A stretch of DNA of 14,908 nt from Candidatus Thorarchaeota archaeon (GTDB taxonomy: Archaea; Asgardarchaeota; Thorarchaeia; Thorarchaeales; Thorarchaeaceae): positions 1-14,908 of the forward strand of contig JAEORN010000021.1 in NCBI GenBank assembly GCA_016840825.1, given 5' to 3'. Positions within the stretch are counted from its first letter, which is position 1, and each line of letters starts with the position of its first letter. The translations under genes and the position numbers were made by a program. Shown here one piece after another: positions 7,288 to 14,213 of the stretch. Under the pieces are notes generated by a model that saw only the letters and a program-made list of their open reading frames with translations, ran no database searches and was not told where the DNA came from.

Positions 7288-7545
7288 TTATTTCTTAGCC
7301 GTCTTGGGTGGCGGACTGACAATAACTACATTATCCCCACGTACGATAACAGTTTGAATTGACTCAACTGTTTCTTGTTCGGTTTCAGGGTCAATAGCGA
7401 TTTCTTCAGCGTCTTCGAGGATGAGATTCAGGTGTTGGTCATATCCACGTAGCTTTCCCTTGAGTTTTCTCCGCCCCTTAAGTTCCACCAGAACTTGTGA
7501 GCTAAGGGATTTCTGTAGGAGTTCCATAGGTCTACCTGCGTTCAA
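7288..7545 (-). CDS. Sm-like RNA-binding protein (archaeal SmAP/Lsm)
   Basis: An 85-residue protein from the TTG chosen here. Sm1 spans about 17-48 with KGRRKLKGKLRGYDQHLNLI, where DQHLN (36-40) lines the uridine-binding pocket. Sm2 spans about 64-79 with VRGDNVVIVSP, where RGDN (69-72) completes the pocket. Such proteins form heptameric rings that bind U-rich RNA. The frame is open upstream to a GTG at 7587, but TTG at 7545 is preferred for two reasons: GGTGA (7555-7551) lies five bases before it, and the resulting N-terminus MNAGRPMELL matches the usual archaeal Sm start (M-N-x-x-R-P-x-x-x-L). The insert IDPETEQET between the Sm motifs is acidic. The gene is first in an operon with eL37. 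Confidence 0.92.
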   Translation of the reverse strand: MNAGRPMELLQKSLSSQVLVELKGRRKLKGKLRGYDQHLNLILEDAEEIAIDPETEQETVESIQTVIVRGDNVVIVSPPPKTAKK

Positions 7546-7550
7546 TAAAT

Positions 7551-7555
7551 TCACC
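7551..7555 (-). promoter_or_regulatory. Shine-Dalgarno supporting a TTG start of the Sm-like gene
   Basis: GGTGA on the minus strand is five bases before TTG 7545. It argues for a shorter protein than the longest frame (GTG 7587), which would add 14 residues not typical of Sm proteins. Confidence 0.5.
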
Positions 7556-7614
7556 AAAGAATCTCGTTCGAAGGCTTTTCGGCCCACGACGTTGGCGCTA
7601 CTCTCTGGGCTGGA

Positions 7615-7623
7615 CTTAAAAAG
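7615..7623. promoter_or_regulatory. TATA-like box in the Sm-like/PUA divergent gap
   Basis: CTTAAAAAG here reads CTTTTTAAG on the minus strand. A minus-strand start about 25 bases away (near 7590) would give the Sm-like gene a leader of about 45 bases. On the plus strand it would start transcription near 7646, upstream of ATG 7708 but downstream of ATG 7624. This is one reason to prefer 7708 for the PUA gene. Confidence 0.4.
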
Positions 7624-7707
7624 ATGACGATGACTCCCAAAAACTCAGCAATAGTCTTGAGTTCGTTTCGGTGCCTTCAAAAGGGTCAAATTCCTAACAT
7701 CCAATTA

Positions 7708-8211
7708 ATGCCAAAAATTGAGAAGATTAAGAAACGACATCTGCTGAAAAGGAAGCAACAGAAAGCAGAACTTGAGAAGATTGAAGCCGCATTAGGCACA
7801 GATGTCAATATTGATGATAAGACGCAACTAGAAACGGGAGTCTTAGACGACGGTACACACGTATTGCTCTATCAGAATGAGATTCTATTCTTTGAGAAGG
7901 AAAGCAGACTCTTTCCTACATTACATGCGCTCCTAAAGGATATGGTATCTGTCCCTAAGATTACTATAGACATGGGTGCAATTCGTTATGTGGTCAATGG
8001 TGCAGATATAATGAGACCTGGTGTGACAAAAGTTGATGATACGGTAAGAGAGAATTCAGTTGTTGTCGTTGTTGATCAAAATCATGGTAAGCCTTTAGCA
8101 GTAGGGATTGCGACCATGGATGCAGAACAGATGCGTTTGGCAACGAAAGGCAAGGTGGTCCTATCGGTTCATTATGTTAACGATCACCTATGGGACTTCA
8201 CTAAAGGCTAA
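7708..8211 (+). CDS. MCT-1/Tma20-like PUA-domain RNA-binding protein
   Basis: A 167-residue protein. A basic helical N-terminus (KIEKIKKRHLLKRKQQKAEL) leads into an N-terminal domain, and residues about 84-160 are a PUA domain with the signature DMGAIRYVVNGADIMRPGV (88-106) and HYVNDHLW near the end. This is the archaeal relative of eukaryotic MCT-1 (MCTS1/Tma20), which binds the small ribosomal subunit and acts in initiation and recycling; the archaeal role is less well known. The frame is open to an ATG at 7624, but those 28 residues do not resemble the family, while Met29 of that frame starts exactly where relatives start. No Shine-Dalgarno is visible before 7708, so the mRNA may have a short or weak leader. 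The stop overlaps that of the convergent helicase gene by four bases. Confidence 0.88.
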   Translation: MPKIEKIKKRHLLKRKQQKAELEKIEAALGTDVNIDDKTQLETGVLDDGTHVLLYQNEILFFEKESRLFPTLHALLKDMVSVPKITIDMGAIRYVVNGADIMRPGVTKVDDTVRENSVVVVVDQNHGKPLAVGIATMDAEQMRLATKGKVVLSVHYVNDHLWDFTKG

Positions 8212-10901
8212 TCCTCGTCATCGTTCTCTTCCAGCTTGGCTCTGACATGGGCAAGTGCGGATTTGTAAATCTCCTTAGCAAAAGCAACTGGCACTCCAGA
8301 GTTCTTTGCGAATCTATCTCGAGCAAGGGTTTTCTTCTCTGGGTCTATATCCTTCCGCAGGATGTCTGATATTGTACGATATCCATTGTCAAAAAGAATT
8401 CTTGCATCATCTTTCAAGATTGGATTTGGATATCCAAGTTCGTCATCAATTACCAACTCTAGGATGTCACTAGCTGCTAGGTCTGCTTTGACACCGTATT
8501 TTAGTTGTCTACTGAAGACATTCATTCTCTGTGAAACCTTCTTCTGCTTGAGGATATCAAAGTAGATACTGAGCTTCATTGCTATTTCACTACATATTGA
8601 AATGAGTGAATCCAAATCTCCTTCCTCAATATCGACAGTGCCGATATTCTCATCATTGATGACCATCTCCCTCCCTTCTTCATTGGCAATAGATAGCACA
8701 TCTGGCATATGCATTTCGCCTATCCAACGCTCAAGAGATGTACACTTCACTCGCATTCTGCCCAAAGTCAAGGCATCATACCAGCTATCAGGTGTTTCTA
8801 ATCCTGCTGCACTCAATTCAATTGTAGATGGATAGGAGGTTCTTGGTCTTACTATTTGTGCTAGATCGAAGGACAGTACTATTTCTACCAATTCTTGATT
8901 TGAAACACTCTCATCCAATGAATCAAGTTTTTCCTTGATTTCCAGATATCTGATGATTCCCAATCCTGATTTTCCGGCAGCAGCAATCTCTTTTGATAGA
9001 GTGTATGCATTTCCTACTTGATTGAAGGAGTCCTTCTGAATCATCCATGCAAAAAGGGTATCATACATCTTCTTGACATATGCTAGATAGTCATCAAAAC
9101 GAAATGCATGGAAGCTTTCAGACACTTGCTTTAGTACAGCCTTTTCCAGTTCTGGTAAGGTGAATTTCTTACTACTCATCATTTCTCGAGTCATCAGGTT
9201 CGTTAAGATTGACGGAACGATGGGTCCTGGTCGAATTGGTTCTAGAGGTTTATGGAGAAGAGTTTCTTCCATTTCCTTAGATGTCTGAAAGACCCTTGAT
9301 GGATATTCGAAGACGAGATAGACGCTGCCACCATACTCGGCGAGGTGATATTCTCCAATTCTCCCTGCGATTTGGAGATATCTCGATCTAGCTGAGAGAA
9401 ATCCCATCGCTCGGTCAAATAGGATAGTAACGCAGTCAAACGGAAAGCTGATACCTGCAGTAATTCCAGTTGTTGATACTACTGTTTTGATCTCACCTGA
9501 TTTTATTTTCTCCTCAAGTCTTCTACGAACATCTGATCTTAATCCCGCATGATGGAATGCTACACCCTGTTTTAGAAATTCATAGAGTTGTCCCGCAACT
9601 GGTAGGATCTTATCCTGTCCCACAACATAATCAGCAAGTGAAGGATCAACCTCTCTGGGCCAATGTCTGGCTATGACGCCTGCAAAGAACACTGCTTGAT
9701 ACCTTGAAGACACAACGATAAGGATTGCTTTTTTCATATAGAGGTTCAAATGCTCAATCACTGACTCTAGCACATACTCTTTTTGAACCAGAACCTTCTG
9801 TGTGCCGTCACTACTTGCTATCTGGATTCCATCTTCTTTCTTGGTGACAATAAACTCATCAGGATTTAGTCTAACACTTGGTCTGAATATTTTGGCTTCC
9901 AACCATTTAGCTACCGAATCAGTATCCCCGAACCGTGATGATAGAGTGATAATTTGCGATTTTTCCTTCAATAGTGTTGTAAGAATGTCGAGCTTAGCAC
10001 TTCTATCCGTACCAAGATTACTTGCACTGACCTCCTTTATTGGCGAATCAAGTTCAGTCAATTCATCGATTATTGTCAGCTTTATCTTTGAGGTCCATTT
10101 TTCACCCTGAAGAACATCTGAAAAAACAGCCTCGTAGACACCAACGACTAAATCCGCATCCTCCAATTCTCTGATCGAAACTTGTTGGCTACCATCATGA
10201 CGAACGACAGAATACCCGAGGTCTCTAAGAAGTTCGCCGTATTCGTTTATTATTTGTGTATTGAGTGAGAGGTATGGGCTGAGATACAGACATTTGATGC
10301 CCTTCTGGAGGTTTATGAGGACTGCAACCATTGCAAGAAAGGTCTTACCTGATCCTGGGGGCATTTGAATGATGATATTGGCATTTATATCGCCTATCTC
10401 ATTTAGAAACTTCTCCTGAGTTGGAAGAAGCTTGATGTAATTCTTGTGACGAAGAAGAAGCTTCGCAGTCCTGAATAGTTCGTTATCTCTGGATGAGGGA
10501 CCGATCATTCCATCAATAGCTGAGAGAGCTAGTCTACCTTCATGCGTTATCATGAATGTACGTTGTTTCTTTCCCTTGCTGCCAAGTGCTTGAACATATC
10601 CTGATTTGACCAGTTTATTCATACTTTCATATAATGTTCCACCTGCAGAGAATCGTTGCCGAACCTTCTCATATTTGACTCTCTCTGCCGACCTCTCACC
10701 TTTCAAACCTGTTCTTGGTTTCTCATGTCCCATGGTTTCGAGGATACCTTCGACAATCTCATCCCAGCCCATCTCTGGAATTATATCTCCAGCCGCAGGA
10801 CTAAGAACCTGCAAGATTTCGATAGCATATCTATTTCCTAGGGATCTAAGATTCTTTCTCAAATCTTCGAATTCTTCATCCTCAATCCTAACCTCAGGCA
10901 T
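8208..10901 (-). CDS. Large Ski2-like superfamily 2 helicase with N-terminal winged helix
   Basis: An 897-residue protein. Residues about 20-132 look like a winged helix (NRYAIEILQVLSP; a recognition-type helix TLYESMNKLVKSGYVQ; a wing with QRTFMITHEGRLAL). The helicase core follows: Walker A PPGSGKT (181-187), motif Ia in YLSPYLSLNTQ (206-216), motif II DELT (279-282), motif III SSR (321-323), HHAGL (450-454), motif V in STTGITAGISFP (476-487) and motif VI QIAGRIGE (510-517). HHAGL and the motif V/VI layout point to the Ski2/Hel308 group. Several core residues differ from its norm: DELT for DExH, SSR for SAT, and Glu for the last Arg of QxxGRxGR. A helical C-terminal region of about 330 residues ends in an acidic tail (EENDDED). 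It may act on RNA or structured DNA; the substrate is unknown. ATG 10901 is preferred over GTG 10910, since that GTG lies within a GAGTGG binding site just after an in-frame TGA. Confidence 0.85.
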   Translation of the reverse strand: MPEVRIEDEEFEDLRKNLRSLGNRYAIEILQVLSPAAGDIIPEMGWDEIVEGILETMGHEKPRTGLKGERSAERVKYEKVRQRFSAGGTLYESMNKLVKSGYVQALGSKGKKQRTFMITHEGRLALSAIDGMIGPSSRDNELFRTAKLLLRHKNYIKLLPTQEKFLNEIGDINANIIIQMPPGSGKTFLAMVAVLINLQKGIKCLYLSPYLSLNTQIINEYGELLRDLGYSVVRHDGSQQVSIRELEDADLVVGVYEAVFSDVLQGEKWTSKIKLTIIDELTELDSPIKEVSASNLGTDRSAKLDILTTLLKEKSQIITLSSRFGDTDSVAKWLEAKIFRPSVRLNPDEFIVTKKEDGIQIASSDGTQKVLVQKEYVLESVIEHLNLYMKKAILIVVSSRYQAVFFAGVIARHWPREVDPSLADYVVGQDKILPVAGQLYEFLKQGVAFHHAGLRSDVRRRLEEKIKSGEIKTVVSTTGITAGISFPFDCVTILFDRAMGFLSARSRYLQIAGRIGEYHLAEYGGSVYLVFEYPSRVFQTSKEMEETLLHKPLEPIRPGPIVPSILTNLMTREMMSSKKFTLPELEKAVLKQVSESFHAFRFDDYLAYVKKMYDTLFAWMIQKDSFNQVGNAYTLSKEIAAAGKSGLGIIRYLEIKEKLDSLDESVSNQELVEIVLSFDLAQIVRPRTSYPSTIELSAAGLETPDSWYDALTLGRMRVKCTSLERWIGEMHMPDVLSIANEEGREMVINDENIGTVDIEEGDLDSLISICSEIAMKLSIYFDILKQKKVSQRMNVFSRQLKYGVKADLAASDILELVIDDELGYPNPILKDDARILFDNGYRTISDILRKDIDPEKKTLARDRFAKNSGVPVAFAKEIYKSALAHVRAKLEENDDED

Positions 10902-11006
10902 ATTTTCCACTCATAGATACCGAGTAGTCCTAGGTAAAATCTGTTTCGAGAGGATGTAAGATAATACTCGCTCTTTTCTTTACATGTAATCCAACTAAGT
11001 ACGAAA

Positions 11007-11012
11007 GAGGTG
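11007..11012 (+). promoter_or_regulatory. Shine-Dalgarno of sepF
   Basis: GAGGTG lies seven bases before ATG 11020. The divergent gap with the helicase gene (about 118 bases) has A/T-rich stretches such as TTTACATG (10979-10986), but no box A is convincing on either strand. Confidence 0.7.
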
Positions 11013-11019
11013 CATCCAT

Positions 11020-11415
11020 ATGAGATTCCTGTTCAGACGAAAAGGCGAGGAAAATGAAACGGATGTGAGTGGAAAGTCATCTTATGCCGGTCTTGGAGTA
11101 TTCTCTCCAATAGTTGAACCCGATCAACCTGACCCGTTGCATGAAAGCAAGCGACTTTCAGAATTAGATGAGATATTCATCCGCTCCAAGAGTCTGTTAT
11201 CTCTTGATGATGTCCCATTCATTGTAGATCAGATTAAAAACGGGAATATTGTATTATTGGATATCAAACGCCTCAATGATGGTCGTGAGCAGACCCACTT
11301 AGAGTTGAAGCGGATAATAGAAAGGATTCGTGGTGAAACTAGAAGTTACAGAGCAGATATTGCTCTCGTAAATGATTCCACTGTAATTGTAGCTCCATCT
11401 TTCGTGCGGTTCTAA
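11020..11415 (+). CDS. sepF: SepF-like cell division protein
   Basis: A 131-residue protein. The N-terminus MRFLFRRKGEE is short, basic and hydrophobic, like the membrane-binding amphipathic helix of SepF. A flexible linker (about 12-48, Ser/Pro/Asp-rich) leads to the SepF core (about 49-131): FIRSKSLLSLDDVPFIVDQI, then GNIVLLDIKRL, LELKRIIERIRG, ADIALVNDSTVIVAPSFVRF. In archaea that divide with FtsZ, SepF dimers tether FtsZ to the membrane; its presence implies FtsZ elsewhere in the genome. It is transcribed alone, divergent from the helicase and convergent with aCPSF1 (four bases between the two stops). Length and domain order fit archaeal SepF. Confidence 0.9.
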   Translation: MRFLFRRKGEENETDVSGKSSYAGLGVFSPIVEPDQPDPLHESKRLSELDEIFIRSKSLLSLDDVPFIVDQIKNGNIVLLDIKRLNDGREQTHLELKRIIERIRGETRSYRADIALVNDSTVIVAPSFVRF

Positions 11416-11419
11416 ATGA

Positions 11420-13336
11420 CTATCTTAACTTGATAGTTTCGGTAACAGACAACGCCTTTGTATCAATATTCAATGACTTGTGAATAGTAGATGCAAGGTT
11501 CACACATTTCGAAGCTTCACCATGACAGGTCAATATCTTCTCAGGAACGGGATTGACACGCTTCACGAAATTCAGAATCTGCTTCCTGTCAGAGTGACCT
11601 GAGAAACCTTCCACGGTTTCAACCTGAAGATTGACTGGTACGACCTGCACTTTTCCTTCTCGATTCCGCATTTGTGCTTCTTTCCATCCCTTTTGGATTC
11701 GACGTCCAAGAGTACCTTCGCCTTGGTATGAAACAAAACATACCGTATTCTTCTCATCTGGTGCTAATAGTCTGAAGTATTCGACACTTGGTCCCCCAGC
11801 AAGCATTCCTGAGGTAGCCATGATGATTGCAGGTTCAGCCTCAACTATTTGCTCGCGTTGATCAGGATTATCAACCTGAACGAAGATCTCATTCAGGAAT
11901 GGATTCACGCCCTGATGGAAAATCATTTCTCGTATCTTTTTACTAAGGGCTTCTGGATGTGTTGTATGGATTGCTGTTGCTTGGGCAATCATACCCTCAA
12001 GATACACAGGTATCTTGGGAATCCTACCTTTTGTTACCAAGTCTTCAATAACTAACATAATCTCTTGAGCTCTTCCTACTGCCAGTACTGGAATGAGGAC
12101 CTTCCCGCCTCGATCTATCGTTTTCTTAATGATTGATGCGAATTTCTTCTCCACTTCTTGACGAGGAGGCATTTTATCAGTAGGATGTCCATATGTGCTT
12201 TCAACAATAAGAGTTTCAAGTCGTGGGAAGGTGAATGTTGCTGGTTCTAGCAGACGTGTTCTACCGAACTTGAAATCTCCAGTGTATGCCAGATTGTATT
12301 GCCCGTCTCCTATATGTAGATGAATTATTGCAGAACCAAGGATATGGCCTGCATTATGCAGAGTAAGCCTAACGTCCGGTGCAATATCAGTGACCTCTCC
12401 ATAGTTAAGAGGAATAGTATGAATAATAGCTTCTTTCACATCACGGTCTCTATATGGTCTGAGCTTTCCTTCTCTCTCTGCAACATCCAGATAGTCGAGT
12501 TGCAGCAGTGTTGAAAGATTTAGAGTAGGTGCTGTCATGTAGACAGGTCCTCGATATCCATACTTGAACAGGAATGGGACCATTCCGCAGTGGTCAAGAT
12601 GCGCATGAGTAATTATGACTGCATCAAGCTCCTCGACATTGAACTCTGGCATATCCAGTCTTGGAAATGCCTTACTTGGAGTACCAACATTAACTCCGCA
12701 GTCAATGAGAATATTTGATTCAGGGGTCTGGAGGAACATTGACTGCCTTCCAACTTCCTTGAAACCTCCTAAGGCAATTAGTCGAATCCATCCATTGTCA
12801 ACAATTGAAGGACGATGAATTCTCCTTCCAATCTCCTTGAATGCTTTATTTCTTCTAGACGCCTCTGATTGGATGATGTATCTAATTTGCTTAATCAACT
12901 TGCTTTCAATAGGTGGAGTTCTCATTACATTTGGGCGCCAAAATGTCTGACGCGTAATCTCCCTGAGTGTTGTTCCACTCCTACCAATCACGAGACCTGG
13001 CTTCTGAGCTTCAATTATGACCTCGCCTCTCGAATCATCAAAATCGATACTACTGATCTCAGCCTCTTCAGGAACTAGTTCTCGTACAGTCTTCTCTGCC
13101 TCTTCTAGAGGAAGTCTTACTTCAGGAGAGGACCTGACAACAATTCTCTTCCTCATCTTTCGGGCAAGCGCTTTGATTTTATCACCATCATCAAGCAGAA
13201 TCTTTGGAGCCTTAGAATAAATCGCAATCTCCGGTCCTTCATAGTCAACCGAGGTAATTGCTGCTGATCGTGGTAGAGCTGCTTTAACTGCCTCTCGGAT
13301 GTCAATGTTTTCATTGTTATCATTGTTAGAAGCCAT
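11420..13336 (-). CDS. Archaeal cleavage/termination factor aCPSF1 (FttA), KH and metallo-beta-lactamase/beta-CASP nuclease
   Basis: A 638-residue protein, the normal length. Two KH-type domains occupy about 15-160, with GLVIGRSG (GRSG at 118-121). The metallo-beta-lactamase domain follows: HAHLDH (244-249), His331 (NAGH), Asp354 (TGDF), and at the end His581 (SGHSD) and His605 (CHGE). Glu379 (VESTYG) and GRAQE (421-425) mark the inserted beta-CASP domain. All metal ligands are present. aCPSF1 cleaves RNA 3' ends and ends transcription at U-rich sites in archaea, so it acts genome-wide. ATG 13336 is preferred: GAGAAGTGA (13350-13342) lies five bases before it, and the upstream GTG 13345 lies inside that site. 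It lies downstream of the proteasome beta gene, an adjacency seen in other archaea. It converges on sepF with a 4-base gap. Confidence 0.96.
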   Translation of the reverse strand: MASNNDNNENIDIREAVKAALPRSAAITSVDYEGPEIAIYSKAPKILLDDGDKIKALARKMRKRIVVRSSPEVRLPLEEAEKTVRELVPEEAEISSIDFDDSRGEVIIEAQKPGLVIGRSGTTLREITRQTFWRPNVMRTPPIESKLIKQIRYIIQSEASRRNKAFKEIGRRIHRPSIVDNGWIRLIALGGFKEVGRQSMFLQTPESNILIDCGVNVGTPSKAFPRLDMPEFNVEELDAVIITHAHLDHCGMVPFLFKYGYRGPVYMTAPTLNLSTLLQLDYLDVAEREGKLRPYRDRDVKEAIIHTIPLNYGEVTDIAPDVRLTLHNAGHILGSAIIHLHIGDGQYNLAYTGDFKFGRTRLLEPATFTFPRLETLIVESTYGHPTDKMPPRQEVEKKFASIIKKTIDRGGKVLIPVLAVGRAQEIMLVIEDLVTKGRIPKIPVYLEGMIAQATAIHTTHPEALSKKIREMIFHQGVNPFLNEIFVQVDNPDQREQIVEAEPAIIMATSGMLAGGPSVEYFRLLAPDEKNTVCFVSYQGEGTLGRRIQKGWKEAQMRNREGKVQVVPVNLQVETVEGFSGHSDRKQILNFVKRVNPVPEKILTCHGEASKCVNLASTIHKSLNIDTKALSVTETIKLR

Positions 13337-13373
13337 AATAGTCACTTCTCATTTGTAAGTGTAAATCTACTAC

Positions 13374-13386
13374 AATGGAATCCATT
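13374..13386. repeat. Short palindrome upstream of aCPSF1
   Basis: AATGGA-A-TCCATT has 6-bp arms and a 1-base centre. It lies about 40 bases before the aCPSF1 start, next to a longer hairpin, and could be an operator or an mRNA structure. Confidence 0.45.
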
Positions 13387-13390
13387 TCCC

Positions 13391-13411
13391 GCTTGAACAA
13401 GTGGTTCAAGC
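13391..13411. repeat. Perfect inverted repeat between psmB and aCPSF1
   Basis: GCTTGAAC (13391-13398) and GTTCAAGC (13404-13411) form an 8-bp stem with a 5-base loop, 39 bases beyond the psmB stop. On the transcript the 3' side is GGGAAATGG, not U-rich, so it does not look like an ordinary terminator. It may stabilise the psmB 3' end or control aCPSF1 expression. Confidence 0.5.
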
Positions 13412-13449
13412 ATAGTATTGCCATGAAATCTACAAGAGTGCGAACCCGA

Positions 13450-14088
13450 TTATTCGCCTCTCCATATTTTTAGAATGGTTTCTTTGTCTACTTCCTCATA
13501 TCCATTCTTGTCAATCACACTTACAAGAATAGAATTACCTGAGGCTGCATCTCGTTCAATTGCTGCAGCGACAGCTCGAATAGCTAATTCGATAGCCTTT
13601 TTCTTTGGCAAATCATCTTTGTATTCAGCTTCTAGGACACCAAGAGCAACCGGTGACCCAGAACCAGTCGAAGTGAACTTGTCTGGCAGCACAGATCCAA
13701 TGTAGTCAGTGTAGAACACTTGTGGACCCTCGTCATCAAAGCCCCCTACGAGACATTGCAATAGGTATCCGCCTCGAGCTTGGAACATGATATTGCTTAG
13801 CAATCGTGTTAGCGCTTTCACTCTAATTGGCCTATTTCTTTGAATCTCAAAGAGCTTAGCCTCTGCTTTGAGAAGATCCATGATGTTTTGGGCATCAGCA
13901 ACAGAACCAGCTATTGTTGCTCCAATACGATCAGTTATTTTGTAGATCTTTTGAGCAGTTTTGTTAGCTATCAGGAACCCCATTGTGGCTCTCTGATCAC
14001 TTGCAAGCACTACACAGTCCTTTGCAATCAGGCCAACTGTCGTTGTACCTGTTTTGAGTTCTTGTTCGGATTGCATTGGATGTTCCAT
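13450..14088 (-). CDS. psmB: 20S proteasome beta subunit
   Basis: A 212-residue precursor of the catalytic subunit of the archaeal 20S proteasome, an N-terminal nucleophile hydrolase. The propeptide is 14 residues (MEHPMQSEQELKTG); cleavage after that Gly exposes Thr15 (TTTVGL) as mature Thr1. Counting from it, Asp17 (SDQRATMG) and Lys33 (TAQKIYK) are in place, so the catalytic triad is complete. GSGSPVALGVLEAEY and RAVAAAIERDAASGNSI are typical of the beta fold. ATG 14088 has GGAAG nine bases upstream; Met5 (14076) would shorten the propeptide and is less likely. It is transcribed in the order FKBP-type isomerase, psmB, aCPSF1, with gaps of about 125 and 113 bases that may contain separate promoters. 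Confidence 0.96.
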   Translation of the reverse strand: MEHPMQSEQELKTGTTTVGLIAKDCVVLASDQRATMGFLIANKTAQKIYKITDRIGATIAGSVADAQNIMDLLKAEAKLFEIQRNRPIRVKALTRLLSNIMFQARGGYLLQCLVGGFDDEGPQVFYTDYIGSVLPDKFTSTGSGSPVALGVLEAEYKDDLPKKKAIELAIRAVAAAIERDAASGNSILVSVIDKNGYEEVDKETILKIWRGE

Positions 14089-14159
14089 GTCGAGTAACTT
14101 CCTTTATAGAGATTAAGTCTCGGAGAACTAGTGACGGTTAGTCGTTTTTTGACGAGTCG

Positions 14160-14167
14160 ATTTAAAG
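14160..14167 (-). promoter_or_regulatory. Candidate box A of psmB
   Basis: CTTTAAAT on the minus strand, about 72 bases before the psmB start, would begin transcription near 14137. It lies next to the CCACGTGG inverted repeat, so the repeat could act as an operator. A second TATA-like sequence (CTATAAAG, minus strand near 14109) is too close to the start codon to serve it. Confidence 0.35.
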
Positions 14168-14169
14168 GT

Positions 14170-14198
14170 TTCCACGTGGTATTTTTATCCACGTGGAA
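14170..14198. repeat. Long inverted repeat built on two CCACGTGG palindromes
   Basis: TTCCACGTGG (14170-14179) and CCACGTGGAA (14189-14198) form a perfect 10-bp stem around a 9-base A/T loop (TATTTTTAT). Each arm also contains the self-palindrome CCACGTGG, giving two identical sites 17 bases centre to centre. It lies 15 bases past the isomerase stop and just upstream of the psmB box A. It could be a terminator of the isomerase gene or a paired operator for psmB. Confidence 0.65.
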
Positions 14199-14213
14199 TC
14201 CGAATCGGCAATT

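Noticed and set aside
7624..7707. PUA protein start at ATG 7624 or 7630
   Set aside because: The extra residues do not resemble MCT-1-like proteins, and the likely promoter box at 7615-7623 would start transcription downstream of these codons.
9802..10110. 102-residue frame opposite the helicase gene
   Set aside because: It is antisense to conserved helicase motifs, has serine/leucine-rich shadow composition, and no binding site or family resemblance.
12320..13220. Several 60-70 residue plus-strand frames opposite aCPSF1
   Set aside because: All lie antisense to a highly conserved nuclease and look like codon-bias shadows.
13391..13411. tRNA fragment (GTTCAAGC resembles a T-arm)
   Set aside because: It is a simple perfect inverted repeat; no acceptor stem, D-arm or anticodon arm surrounds it.
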